The notes below the pieces were generated by a model. That model was not told where the DNA came from and did no database searches. It saw only the letters and a list, made by a program, of their open reading frames with translations. From a bacterium 0.1xD8-71 (GTDB lineage: Bacteria; Bacillota; Clostridia; Lachnospirales; Lachnospiraceae): 64,000 nucleotides of DNA. Every line of letters starts with the position of its first letter. Within the stretch, counting starts at the first letter, position 1. Where the stretch lies: contig RAYR01000016.1 of NCBI GenBank assembly GCA_003612405.1, positions 1 to 64,000 on the forward strand, read 5' to 3'. Shown one piece after another: positions 25,544 to 33,834 of the stretch. The position numbers were made by a program, and so were the translations under genes.

Positions 25544-25963
25544 TCATTTCGGGGAGACAATCCCCCTCGCCGCCTCTTTGGTAGCCGCCGCCTTTTCCTC
25601 CCGGAAGTTCCTGCCGGAGAAAAGGACAGGGGCGCACCGCTCCATGATACGGTCATAGATTCTGGCGTGGGCCAGATCGGGCGGGTTTTTGATCTCTTCC
25701 AGTTTCAGGTTGGTCGTGACGATCAGCGGCTTCCTGCTCCTGTACCGGCTGTCAATGACAAGGAACATCTGCTCCAGCGCATATTCGGTATTGCGTTCCA
25801 CGCCCAGGTCGTCCAGAATCAAAAGGCTGTAATCGTCAAGGGCGGAGATAAACGCCGCCCGGTCCTCGGCAAACATCCCGGTCAGCCGGTTCAGGATAGA
25901 GGGGATATTTGTCATAAGCACTGGTATGTCCCGGTCAATCAGGGCATTGGCGATACATTTACC
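25544..25963 (-). pseudogene. DnaC/IstB-like ATPase lacking its N-terminus
   Basis: The frame gives KCIANALIDRDIPVLMTNIP, Walker B YSLLILDDLGVER and sensor region PLIVTTNLKLEEI, all typical of DnaC-like helicase loaders in mobile elements. The Walker A loop and everything before it are missing: the homology stops at about 25963, where unrelated sequence begins. It cannot bind ATP normally. Confidence 0.75.
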
Positions 25964-25978
25964 CATAGGCATATAAAA

Positions 25979-26007
25979 ACACCCGGCTGTGTAATGCAAT
26001 CGGGTGT
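25979..26007 (-). terminator. Hairpin between short ORF and dnaC remnant
   Basis: ACACCCG and CGGGTGT form a 7-bp stem followed on the minus strand by TTTTTAT. It could terminate transcription coming from module 2. Confidence 0.55.
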
Positions 26008-26078
26008 AATGGAACTATGAATAGTATTTAATTGACTTGACAGTGCATACTTATGGGTAAAATATCCCCCGGCCAAGA

Positions 26079-26138
26079 TCAGGCTTTTTTTGATAAGTCA
26101 ATGACCGTCGGATTTTGTCGATACGGTATGTGCTTCAT
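26079..26138 (-). CDS. Short ORF, module 2 copy (19 codons)
   Basis: MKHIPYRQNPTVIDLSKKA then stop, preceded by the same SD-in-loop hairpin as at 8057. Homology with module 1 continues past the stop at DNA level (ATAAGTATG...CTGTC), so this is either a leader peptide or a broken gene. Confidence 0.35.
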   Translation of the reverse strand: MKHIPYRQNPTVIDLSKKA

Positions 26139-26198
26139 GGCGGCTACCTCCTTTAGCCGCCGCTTTTAACAGTGATACCACGTCATTCCTTGAGAAGA

Positions 26199-26298
26199 TA
26201 AAAAGAAACGGCGGCTTTGATTTCTCAAAAGCCGCCGTGTATGAATAGGCGTGTAAAAATACCTCTGCTGTACGACGGCTTTTTTCTTTTGCCGTCGT
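26199..26298 (-). terminator. Tandem hairpins ending module 2
   Basis: ACGACGGC/GCCGTCGT (26272-26298) and CGGCGGCTTT/AAAGCCGCCG (26209-26237), followed on the minus strand by TTTCTTTTTAT. This is the inverted counterpart of 7918-8018. Confidence 0.7.
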
Positions 26299-26323
26299 GC
26301 GGCAGATTCTGTGATGAAATTAT

Positions 26324-27097
26324 TTACCAACCCTTTTTTCTAACTGTTTTTTTCTTCTTAACAACAGACAATGTACTGGGGTCTTTCTTTTTATTCGCAA
26401 GAATAATCAAAGAAATCAATAAAGCCAAAGTGATTGTAATAAACGCAGGAAAAATATTATAAGTATATCCGTATTCAGCACCACAATTAGCGTCTAATAA
26501 AATCATGCTTGCTTTAATCGGATAATAATTTAACAGCGTTCCTTCAAAGGTTCCAAAATATCCATATACAAAAGCTAAAGCAACTCCACCCAAAAAGTTA
26601 TTGGCAGAACAACAAAACAGCAGAATGATTGGTAAAATCGAAACGTAAACTCCAATATTTGCTCCGGTAACACGAAGAAACATATTGAGGATATTGCCAA
26701 AATGCGCTCCCGGAAATTCAGCAAACATATTGATTATAAAAGCTATCATACAGCCTATAAAACTAAAGTAGATTGTCAATAGTAACAAGACAAGTAATTT
26801 TCCGGAAAGTAACTGCCTATATGGGATAGGAATTGTTATAATATTCTTCATGGTATCGTCTGTATATTCCCTTGTTATGATATAACCTGCAATCAATGCA
26901 ATAATAATCGGGAAAAATAATGTGCAGTTACTAATCATGACCTGTTGCATAAAGTAGTCAAACGTCCATGTTTGTCCACTGTTTGCTGTTGAATAAAAAA
27001 GTGACAGCAACGGAGAAAGCATTGTCATAATAATTCCGGCTTTTATTACGGAATATCGTTTTAGTTTCAGAAATTCAGTTTTTATAATATCTATCAT
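26324..27097 (-). CDS. ABC-2 type permease 2, module 2
   Basis: A 257-residue permease with about six membrane helices and the N-terminal pattern IIKTEFLKLKRYSVIKAG. The ATG at 27097 has CGAGG upstream; 27115 overlaps the previous gene. Its C-terminus ends VKKKKTVRKKGW, similar to the module 1 permease 2 tail, though the membrane region has diverged strongly. No YxeA or lipoprotein gene follows. Confidence 0.83.
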   Translation of the reverse strand: MIDIIKTEFLKLKRYSVIKAGIIMTMLSPLLSLFYSTANSGQTWTFDYFMQQVMISNCTLFFPIIIALIAGYIITREYTDDTMKNIITIPIPYRQLLSGKLLVLLLLTIYFSFIGCMIAFIINMFAEFPGAHFGNILNMFLRVTGANIGVYVSILPIILLFCCSANNFLGGVALAFVYGYFGTFEGTLLNYYPIKASMILLDANCGAEYGYTYNIFPAFITITLALLISLIILANKKKDPSTLSVVKKKKTVRKKGW

Positions 27098-27102
27098 GTC
27101 TT

Positions 27103-27921
27103 TTACCTCGTCCATTTTTTATAAAAGCGAATAATCAGCCACAAAGAAAGTATAACAGTAATTGCCACAATAAAAATTGTGTGACTGGTGGTTGGCACAA
27201 TCAAATAGGCTTCCGGCAAAAGATTATCTTTCTGCAAGTGATCCATCATAGAACCGCTTAACCAGTTCATAACACATATGACCGGGAAAGAGTTTAAGAA
27301 ACGAATTTTTGCGGTACTTATTGATGTTCCAATCGTTCCCAATATACCCCAGTTAAAAATGGAGTAAAAAAATGCAAACAGGATAGACAGTAAAAAACTT
27401 TTATTAAAGTAAATAATCAAAAACACAATCGGTAAAGAAGCCGCTACGATAAAAGCCCCCAAAATTAAACACATAAGTATTTTATAGGTCATACCATAAA
27501 CCATTCCCACATGAAACAACTTACAAAATAAAGCAACCGACAATGTACTTATCAGACAAAAGGCAATACTGAAAATAAATAGCATGGAAATTTTTGCTAT
27601 GATAAGCTGCGTGCTGGTAACAGGAATTGTTCTAAGGTTTTTTGAAGTATCACAATCCCTTTCTATAAAAAACAAAATAGCCGCAATGATACCAATTAGA
27701 CATGGAAGCAAAAAGACTAAACCATATCCTAACATCATTGTATAGACATAATCAAATCGAGTTTGAAGATAGTGTTCCGTTGTATCTGTGCCTGTTCCTG
27801 CTTTCGCCATATACGCTAAGATCAACGGAAAAAACAGTGATAATGACATCAGTGCATAAATCAGTCTTTTTCGTTTCATTTTCCAAAATTCACACTTTAC
27901 AAGGTCAAGCAATCCCCTCAC
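27103..27921 (-). CDS. ABC-2 type permease 1, module 2
   Basis: A 272-residue permease with N-terminal VKCEFWKMKRKRLIYALMSL and about six hydrophobic segments. It begins with GTG and overlaps the ATPase gene by 17 bp, as in module 1. Only the conserved RTIPVTSTQLIIAKI region is close to the module 1 protein, so substrate range probably differs. Confidence 0.83.
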   Translation of the reverse strand: MRGLLDLVKCEFWKMKRKRLIYALMSLSLFFPLILAYMAKAGTGTDTTEHYLQTRFDYVYTMMLGYGLVFLLPCLIGIIAAILFFIERDCDTSKNLRTIPVTSTQLIIAKISMLFIFSIAFCLISTLSVALFCKLFHVGMVYGMTYKILMCLILGAFIVAASLPIVFLIIYFNKSFLLSILFAFFYSIFNWGILGTIGTSISTAKIRFLNSFPVICVMNWLSGSMMDHLQKDNLLPEAYLIVPTTSHTIFIVAITVILSLWLIIRFYKKWTR

Positions 27922-28828
27922 CCCCTGTTACACGCTTGAAATAATCTTCAAGGCTTTCTTCGCAGACATAGGCTTCTGATACGGTAAGCCCGTTTTCGAC
28001 AAAAGCTGTTACAATATCCCCAACTGAAATATCTAAATTATGCAGACGCATCTTGTAGTCGTCCTGTACGGTAAACTGCGTTTCATGGAAATTGCGTTCT
28101 AAAATCCTTGCCGCCTGTGTTGTACTGGAAACGGTAAAACGGATATGTCTGCTGCTCTTTGCTTCCAATTCTGCAAGGCTTTCTTCCTCCAGTAATGCGC
28201 CGTGGTCGATAATTCCAATATCATCAGCCAGCAATGCAATCTCGGAAAGAATATGGCTGGAAATCAATATTGTTTTCCCTCTTTCCGTACAGAGGTCACG
28301 GATAAAAGAGCGCACTTCCGCAATTCCAATCGGATCAAGACCGTTAATCGGTTCGTCCAAAATCAAAAGCTCCGGGTCGTGCATAATGGCAAGGGCAATC
28401 GCCAATCGCTGCTTCATGCCAAGGGAATATTGGGAAAACAGTTTTTTGTCTTTATAGGGAAGCCCCACTAAATCAAGCGCATTTTTAATTGCATTACGGT
28501 TCGGCACTCCCCGCAGGGTTGCAAAAATGCGTAGGTTTTCTGTGGCAGTCAAGTTCGGGTAAAATCCGGGGGATTCAATCAGACTGCCAATCCGGGGCAA
28601 CAGCTTTTTCTCATTTGTCCGTAAAGGCTTTCCCCAGATTGTAACTTCCCCGGAAGTGGGCTGTGTCAGCCCAAGCAGCATTTTCATGGTCGTTGTCTTT
28701 CCGGCTCCGTTTCTGCCAAGCAGACCGTAGATGCGTCCTTGCCTTACATGGATATTCAAATCCGCAACGCTTTTTTGTGTTCCGTATTGTTTGGTAAGTT
28801 CTTTTGTTTCGATTACATATTTGCTCAT
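27905..28828 (-). CDS. Peptide-resistance ABC transporter ATPase, module 2 (CprA-like)
   Basis: A 307-residue ATPase with GRNGAGKT (38-45), YSLGMKQR and LLILDEPINGLDP. It is nearly identical in protein sequence to the module 1 ATPase up to about residue 220 and then more variable. At DNA level it forms a long inverted repeat with 4504-5427, imperfect mostly at third codon positions. Confidence 0.9.
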   Translation of the reverse strand: MSKYVIETKELTKQYGTQKSVADLNIHVRQGRIYGLLGRNGAGKTTTMKMLLGLTQPTSGEVTIWGKPLRTNEKKLLPRIGSLIESPGFYPNLTATENLRIFATLRGVPNRNAIKNALDLVGLPYKDKKLFSQYSLGMKQRLAIALAIMHDPELLILDEPINGLDPIGIAEVRSFIRDLCTERGKTILISSHILSEIALLADDIGIIDHGALLEEESLAELEAKSSRHIRFTVSSTTQAARILERNFHETQFTVQDDYKMRLHNLDISVGDIVTAFVENGLTVSEAYVCEESLEDYFKRVTGGEGIA

Positions 28829-28854
28829 TGCGAAACCTCCTTTTCATATTTGCT

Positions 28855-28897
28855 ATTCTATCACGCTAACCTTGCCAAAACCTTGCCGAAACCTTGC
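28855..28897 (-). promoter_or_regulatory. Three 11-bp direct repeats and -10 box before module 2 ABC operon
   Basis: On the minus strand GCAAGGTT units begin at 28897, 28886 and 28875, exactly 11 bp apart, with TAGAAT at 28860-28855. Phase and distance match module 1, implying the same mode of binding by related response regulators. Confidence 0.7.
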
Positions 28898-28954
28898 TTT
28901 TTTCATGCTTTTACAGTTAAACGAAATTTGACAAACTGAAAAATCCCCGTATTA

Positions 28955-29878
28955 TTACAGGGATTTCGGAAGTAATAAGGTAAATGTAGTCCCCCTATCG
29001 GGAGTGCTATCAACAGTGATTGTTCCCTTGTGAGCAGCTACAAGTTCTTTTACGATTGATAAGCCTAATCCATTTCCACCGGCAGACCGTGACTGATCGC
29101 ATTGGTACATTCTTTCAAAAATATGTGGCAGGTGATCGGAAGATATTCCTTTTCCATTATCTGTTATAGTGATTTTAGCTTGCAGATTATCTTCAAAAAC
29201 ATGGAATACTATTTTACTTCCTTTGCTATGGATAAGAACATTCTGCAACAGATTGTTGAGGATGCGGCTATAAGCGTTTGCATCTATACGCATAAGATAT
29301 TCTGCTTCCGGTATATCAAACGCATAGTCAAAATTACTATTTTCTAAAACAGAAATCCAATCAACTATAATATTCCGGGATAATTCGTTTAAGTCTAAAG
29401 TTTCAAAATGAAAAATCTGTTCCCCGGAGTCCAGTTTTACCCACTCAAAGAGATTTTCCACGAAATGCTTTAGGTAGTGAGCTTTCTCAAATGCAACGTG
29501 AACATATTCGTCTTTTTCTTCTCCTGCAACGATCTTACATTCTATTGCTTCCAAATAACCAACCAGAGAAGCAAGGGGAGTTTTCACATCATGGGAAATA
29601 CTTGTCATTAACCGTTTATATGCCTGTTCAGATTGTTTTTGCCTGATGAGCTGCGTTTGGCTGTTCATTGCAATATCGTTTATACCATAGCAGATTTTTC
29701 TTGTCATATCGTTCTTTTTAGTCAACATACGGCGGTTTAAATTCCCGGATTTTATATCTTCAAGGGCTTCTTCGATAATAGATAGTTGTCCCCGTACACG
29801 CCTAAGTTTTGTGACAAGAAACAAGATAAATAAAAGTGCGATACAAAACGCAATCAATAAAAACAGATTAACATTCAT
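28955..29878 (-). CDS. Membrane sensor histidine kinase, module 2
   Basis: A 307-residue kinase with an N-terminal hydrophobic helix, H-box SISHDVKTPL (His96) and HATPase boxes DNGKGIS and GNGLGLS. The ATG at 29878 has GGGAGG upstream and lies one base after the regulator stop. Layout and length match the module 1 kinase, but sequence identity is only moderate, so the two modules probably sense different peptides. Confidence 0.88.
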   Translation of the reverse strand: MNVNLFLLIAFCIALLFILFLVTKLRRVRGQLSIIEEALEDIKSGNLNRRMLTKKNDMTRKICYGINDIAMNSQTQLIRQKQSEQAYKRLMTSISHDVKTPLASLVGYLEAIECKIVAGEEKDEYVHVAFEKAHYLKHFVENLFEWVKLDSGEQIFHFETLDLNELSRNIIVDWISVLENSNFDYAFDIPEAEYLMRIDANAYSRILNNLLQNVLIHSKGSKIVFHVFEDNLQAKITITDNGKGISSDHLPHIFERMYQCDQSRSAGGNGLGLSIVKELVAAHKGTITVDSTPDRGTTFTLLLPKSL

Positions 29879-29879
29879 G

Positions 29880-30581
29880 TTATGCCTCCCTGTTAAAACG
29901 ATAACCAACGCCACGGACGGTTAAAATATAAAAAGGGTGTTCCGGGTCTGGTTCAATTTTTTTTCGTAATTTGCTGATAAAAGACATGATATTGCTATCA
30001 TCAAAAGCATATTCTTCCTCCCATACATGGGTATAAATCTGCTTTTTCGTAAATACTTTCCCTTTGTTCGCCGCAAGAAAAGAGAGCAGATCAAATTCTT
30101 TTCCTGTAAGTTCCACTTGTACGTCGTTCATAAAAACAAGTCGGTTAAGATTATCAATCGTCATTCCTTGAAACACCATACAATCTGTTTCGGTGCTGGA
30201 AGTTGGGTTGAGCAGGGTATAACGCCGGATAAGGGAATTTACACGCGCCATAAGCTCGTTAATGCTAAATGGCTTTGTCAGATAATCGTCTGCCCCCATT
30301 CGTAAGCCGGACACTTTATCTTCTTCATCGCTTTTTGCAGTGAGCATAAGGACGGGGACATTGCTTGTCTGCCGTACTTGCTGCAATACTTGAAAACCGT
30401 CTAAATCGGGCATCATAATATCAAGAATAATAAGTGAACAGACATTTTTGTTTTCCTCCAACATCTGCAAGCCCTCTATACCGCCGCCTGCAACAACCGC
30501 GGTAAGGTTTTCCTGCTCTACGCATTTTTTCATAAGTGTGCAAAGCTCTTTATCATCATCAATAATTAAAACTTTATTCAT
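29880..30581 (-). CDS. OmpR-family response regulator, module 2
   Basis: A 233-residue regulator: receiver domain with Asp54 in ILDIMMP, LTAKSD and KPFSINELMARV; winged helix about 130-230 (FDDSNIMSFISKLRKKIE). It overlaps the small HTH gene by 8 bp. Similar overall to the module 1 regulator. Confidence 0.9.
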   Translation of the reverse strand: MNKVLIIDDDKELCTLMKKCVEQENLTAVVAGGGIEGLQMLEENKNVCSLIILDIMMPDLDGFQVLQQVRQTSNVPVLMLTAKSDEEDKVSGLRMGADDYLTKPFSINELMARVNSLIRRYTLLNPTSSTETDCMVFQGMTIDNLNRLVFMNDVQVELTGKEFDLLSFLAANKGKVFTKKQIYTHVWEEEYAFDDSNIMSFISKLRKKIEPDPEHPFYILTVRGVGYRFNREA

Positions 30582-30765
30582 GTTTTTTCTTCCTTTCTGC
30601 TTTCAACCGGGCATCTGTTGGTTTTTCAGCGTCTTTTGGTATCAGCCACAAGCGACTGAATTTTGCCACGCCGGGTATGCGGTTTTCCTCACATAGCTTT
30701 TGTACCCGTCTTTCTGAAATGCCCCATTTCTTCGCTGCTTCCGGGGCAGAAATATACTCTAACAT
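30574..30765 (-). CDS. Small helix-turn-helix protein, module 2
   Basis: A 63-residue copy of the protein at 2560, differing by a single residue (Tyr for Phe at position 4), far more conserved than the kinase or permeases. That conservation suggests a shared and important DNA target. AAAGGGTGAA precedes the ATG. Confidence 0.75.
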   Translation of the reverse strand: MLEYISAPEAAKKWGISERRVQKLCEENRIPGVAKFSRLWLIPKDAEKPTDARLKAERKKKHE

Positions 30766-30800
30766 TTTTATTCACCCTTTCGCTAATCTCTATCAGTATA

Positions 30801-30829
30801 ATTATATGCGTCTAGCCGAATAAATACAA
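30801..30829 (-). promoter_or_regulatory. Promoter of module 2 regulator operon
   Basis: TTGTAT (30829-30824) and TATAAT (30806-30801) are 17 bp apart on the minus strand. It lies in the divergent region facing the XRE gene, as in module 1. Confidence 0.55.
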
Positions 30830-30932
30830 GATTCATTCTCTGTCTTTTATAATTATTTAGGCCAATCAGTGTAACTGTGTAGACGTATTCTTTTTAAAAA
30901 GTAAACTGTACAATACAATAGGGTGAACAAAT

Positions 30933-31151
30933 ATGTCAAAAAGACCAGTACCACGATATGATTTTAAGGAGTTTGGAGCGGCAATCAAGGCTGCACGGAC
31001 AGGGCGAAGGGAATCCAGAAAGAAAGTTTGCGATGAGATGTTTATCTCACCTCACTACCTTGCGAACATTGAAAACAAGGGCCAGCACCCAAGCCTGCAA
31101 ATCTTCTTTGAACTTATGCTCCGCTACAATATCCTGTCCGGCGTGAGATAG
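30933..31151 (+). pseudogene. XRE-family regulator of module 2, truncated
   Basis: The first 66 residues match the module 1 XRE protein almost exactly (KRPVPRYDFKEFGAAIKAAR, HTH ISPHYLANIENKGQHPS), but after LRYNI the frame leaves the homology and stops (LSGVR). About 50 C-terminal residues are lost where the minus-strand relaxase sequence begins, near 31133. The HTH itself is whole, so a short DNA-binding product might still be made. Confidence 0.75.
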
Positions 31152-31996
31152 GATAGCCGCCCCCGGCTCTCCTTGACGGTCACGCCCTGTTGTAGCAGTT
31201 TCCCGGAGAAGTCCTCAAAAGAGATAGCAGAGGACAGGGCGGCTCGGATTGTGCGCCGTAGTTTCTCCTTGTCGGTTTCAAACTTGGTCTGCTTGGGCGG
31301 CTCTCCTGTGACAGCTTGGGAAGCGTTCCCTTTATCCAGTGCGGCTTGTCCTTTCCGTTTCGCCCAATACTCACGCTCGGTAATGCGGTTCTTGCTCCCG
31401 TGAAGTAAATCAATCTGATAGAGGTTTTCCCGGTGGCACATCTCCATGACTTCCGCTTTGAAATACTCCATAGCTGCGTCCGTACAGCGGTGCTTGCAGC
31501 CCTCCCTTGTGTCCGCTGGTCTTTCCATGTAGGGCAATAGCGGCACTTCTGCAATCCGCAAGCTGTTTATGACGATATGCACATGGATATTTCCGCTGTG
31601 GTTATGCCCGTCTGGGTGGGTGCATACCAACGCTTGATGTCCGGGGAAATGCTCTTTACAGAACTGCTCGCCCAACGCTTGCGCCCGGTCTGCGGTCAAG
31701 CCGTTGTCTGGTGCGTCACGGGGGTCAAAACTGATAATGTAATGGTGGCTCTTTACGTCCTCCCGCTTTTGGTTCTTTCCGTATTTCAGATTGGAGCGCA
31801 TACACGCTATGGCGAAATCTTCATCACCGCAATTAAGGGAAGATATGCGGTAATCGTCACGGAGAACAAGCCGCCCGTTTCCGTCCAGTGTGGGCTTCAT
31901 GGTAAACTCGTCATGCTCAAAAGTTAGGTACTGTTCAGCCGCCCCATAGTCGGCATTTTTAGAGCTGATATGTTTGAATGTTGCCAACGGCTTCAC
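31124..31996 (-). pseudogene. Tn1549-type relaxase, C-terminally truncated
   Basis: The 290-residue N-terminal part of a MOBP-type relaxase, with metal-binding motif CTHPDGHNHSGNIHVHIVIN (about 152-171) and the preceding SHHYIISFDPRD. The usual several-hundred-residue C-terminus is missing: the frame ends YLTPDRIL where it runs into the XRE gene of module 2. The relaxase domain may fold, but the protein is not complete. Its start overlaps the upstream mobC gene by 38 bp. Confidence 0.75.
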
Positions 31997-32354
31997 CTAC
32001 TTTCTGCAAGACTTCAAACTTCAAGGCGGCAAGCTCCGCTGTGGCGGCTCGTACCTCTTGGGAGAGGGCGTTATAAGGTGCGCCATACTCATTCAGACAG
32101 CGGGCAATCTGGTTCAAGTTGCCGCCGATTTTCCCGTATTCGGCTGTGAGTTTCCCAACGGCAGAAAGTAATTCATCATTGACCGGGGAAACGGTAATGA
32201 CCGGGCGTATGCTTGACTTGATAAGTGCTTGCCGGATAAATTCGGCTTGGCTCATTTTGCAGAGGGTGACACGCTCGGAAAACTCGGCGTATTCTTCCTC
32301 GGTCAAGCGTGTCTTGATTACCCGGTGGCGGTGGGGCGTGTTGTATCTTTTCAT
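31959..32354 (-). CDS. MobC-like relaxosome protein 2
   Basis: A 131-residue basic protein: RVIKTRLTEEEYAEFSERVT followed by MSQAEFIRQALI and a C-terminal IGGNLNQIARCLNEYG segment, the MobC pattern. The ATG at 32354 follows AAAGGAGG. It is paired with the truncated relaxase and belongs to a relaxosome different from the one at 148-1790. Confidence 0.85.
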   Translation of the reverse strand: MKRYNTPHRHRVIKTRLTEEEYAEFSERVTLCKMSQAEFIRQALIKSSIRPVITVSPVNDELLSAVGKLTAEYGKIGGNLNQIARCLNEYGAPYNALSQEVRAATAELAALKFEVLQKVGEAVGNIQTYQL

Positions 32355-32399
32355 GGCTGTGAACCTCCTTTCGTGGGTGGATTTTTTCAAGCGGCGCAA

Positions 32400-32694
32400 G
32401 CCGCAAAAGGCGGGCTTGGGGTGGCAACCCCAACAAGATTCCCATAGGACAAAATGAGCGATTAGCGAAATTTGGTACTGTGGTAGAATCTTGCTCTAAG
32501 TAACTGACGGATTCCGCTGTGCTGGCTTTTGCCGTTTTCCCCCGGCTTGCGTGGCGTGGATTCTGCCAATTTTGCGGCGGTATTTTCCCATACAGTAAAG
32601 CCGGAAATAAGCAAAATGGGCGCAAAAAAACAGGAAACCTTTTTCCTTGATTTCCTGTTTCGTATCTTCGCCAATAGCGGCGGTTATCCTGTTG
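32400..32694. other. Intergenic region upstream of mobC, candidate oriT
   Basis: No gene was found. The stem TTGGGGT/ACCCCAA (32416-32433) lies 60 bp before mobC, where MOBP relaxosomes often have oriT. A second hairpin, AAACAGGAAA/TTTCCTGTTT (about 32627-32661), is close to the end of the next gene and may be its terminator. Confidence 0.4.
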
Positions 32695-33123
32695 CTATTC
32701 CCCGGAAGTAAACTTGTAGCCTATGCCTAAAACGGTCTTTATGTAGGTGGGGCGGCGGCTGTCCGGCTCTATCTTTTTCCGTAGATTGCATATCACATTT
32801 GCCACGTTTGACTGGCAGCTTTCACTCTCCATGCTCCACACGGCTTCAAAGATTTGCGCCTTTGTGAACACCCTCCCCGGACTGGCGGCAAGGTAACAGA
32901 GTGCGCCGTATTCTAAACGGGTGAGGTAAATGTCCGTGCCGTCTTTTAATACCCGGCGTTGGTGTAATCTGATTTCCAATCCCGGAAAAATAAGCGCCGG
33001 GGAATGGGGCGGCTGTATGGCTTCCAGCGGTATCATATCGGCAAGGGCGGCTATGACTTTCTCAACCGCTTTTTCTTCGGTGTCGCTGAATGTAAGCATG
33101 ACTATTTTCCCGACAAATACCAC
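32695..33123 (-). CDS. Stand-alone winged-helix protein (OmpR C-terminal domain type)
   Basis: A 142-residue protein whose C-terminal 95 residues form a Trans_reg_C winged helix (LTRLEYGALCYLAASPGRVF, NVANVICNLRKKIE, GIGYKF). The N-terminus is too short for a receiver domain and lacks the acidic pocket, so it is an orphan effector domain. Such proteins recur in Tn1549-like elements. The start may be GTG 33123 or ATG 33099. Confidence 0.72.
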   Translation of the reverse strand: MVFVGKIVMLTFSDTEEKAVEKVIAALADMIPLEAIQPPHSPALIFPGLEIRLHQRRVLKDGTDIYLTRLEYGALCYLAASPGRVFTKAQIFEAVWSMESESCQSNVANVICNLRKKIEPDSRRPTYIKTVLGIGYKFTSGE

Positions 33124-33143
33124 CTCCCGTTATGCAGCCCTTT

Positions 33144-33344
33144 TCAGTCAAAGCGGAACTGGAACAGGGCGGTGATAAGCCGCTGTTTTATGCTGTCCTC
33201 GGTGTCTATGTTGACGTGTCCGTTTTCAAGGGCGGCAAAGCGGATTCTCTTGCTGTAATGCCGTAAAACCTCGTCCACGGCTTCCGGCTCTCCGCTGGTT
33301 GCCCGGACAATGGTTTCATACGGTATAAGATTAGGATTCCCCAT
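33144..33344 (-). CDS. Small HTH-domain conjugative element protein
   Basis: A 66-residue protein (MGNPNLIPYETIVRATSGEP, then AVDEVLRHYSKRIRFAAL) matching the short helix-turn-helix proteins encoded next to the sigma-like factor in Tn916/Tn1549-type elements. GGAGGTGC precedes the ATG at 33344. It overlaps the sigma gene by 14 bp. Confidence 0.75.
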   Translation of the reverse strand: MGNPNLIPYETIVRATSGEPEAVDEVLRHYSKRIRFAALENGHVNIDTEDSIKQRLITALFQFRFD

Positions 33345-33774
33345 GTAAAAGCACCTCCATTTCCTCCTGCAACATCTGTAATGCGCTGTGGATATAATGC
33401 CATGCCGTACTCTTGCATTGCCCGTATAAATCCGCGATTTCCTGCTGTGTGTAATTCCCGAAAAAGTAAAGGTAAATGATTTCCCTCTTTTTCTCCGGCA
33501 ATGATAACAGGGCGGCGGCAAGCTCCCCATTGGTGAGTATGATTGTCTGACCGCATATCGTAACGGGGTATTGTTCGTAGGGTGATTTGAGAAATTCGTC
33601 TGATGTGCTTAGAGGGTAGAACTTTTCTTCTGTGAGGTATTCAAAGGATATTTCTTTTTGCCGCCGCCTGTTCCTGTCGCGCCATGCGTTGATAGCGGCA
33701 TAGCGTATGACAACTTTGCAAAAGGCGTTGAAAGAATACACGATATGTTCTTTGTATGCTTCTGTACAAGCCAT
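33331..33774 (-). CDS. Sigma-70-like factor of conjugative element
   Basis: A 147-residue sigma-like protein. A region-2-like helix (AFCKVVIRYAAINAWRDRNR) and a region-4 HTH (LPEKKREIIYLYFFGNYTQQ, EIADLYGQCKSTAWHYIHSA) are visible. The ATG at 33774 follows AAAGGAGG. Related factors regulate transfer genes in Tn916-family elements. A terminator lies upstream. Confidence 0.8.
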   Translation of the reverse strand: MACTEAYKEHIVYSFNAFCKVVIRYAAINAWRDRNRRRQKEISFEYLTEEKFYPLSTSDEFLKSPYEQYPVTICGQTIILTNGELAAALLSLPEKKREIIYLYFFGNYTQQEIADLYGQCKSTAWHYIHSALQMLQEEMEVLLHGES

Positions 33775-33834
33775 AGAAAAATCCTCCTTTCTCCCACATG
33801 GGGCGGTGCTTGGTTTACGGTTGCATTTATAATC

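Noticed and set aside
25958-26061. A 104-bp MITE-like segment bounded by TTTACCCATA and its inverse
   Set aside because: The right arm lies inside DNA that aligns with the module 1 copy, so the apparent inverted repeat is probably a coincidence at a recombination junction.
4504-28828. Programmed invertible switch between the two modules
   Set aside because: The inverted ATPase genes differ at many synonymous sites and no invertase gene or short exact inverted sites flank them; only homologous recombination remains possible.
30933-31151. Intact short XRE regulator
   Set aside because: Comparison with the module 1 copy shows that the last 50 residues are lost at a junction, so it is better read as truncated.
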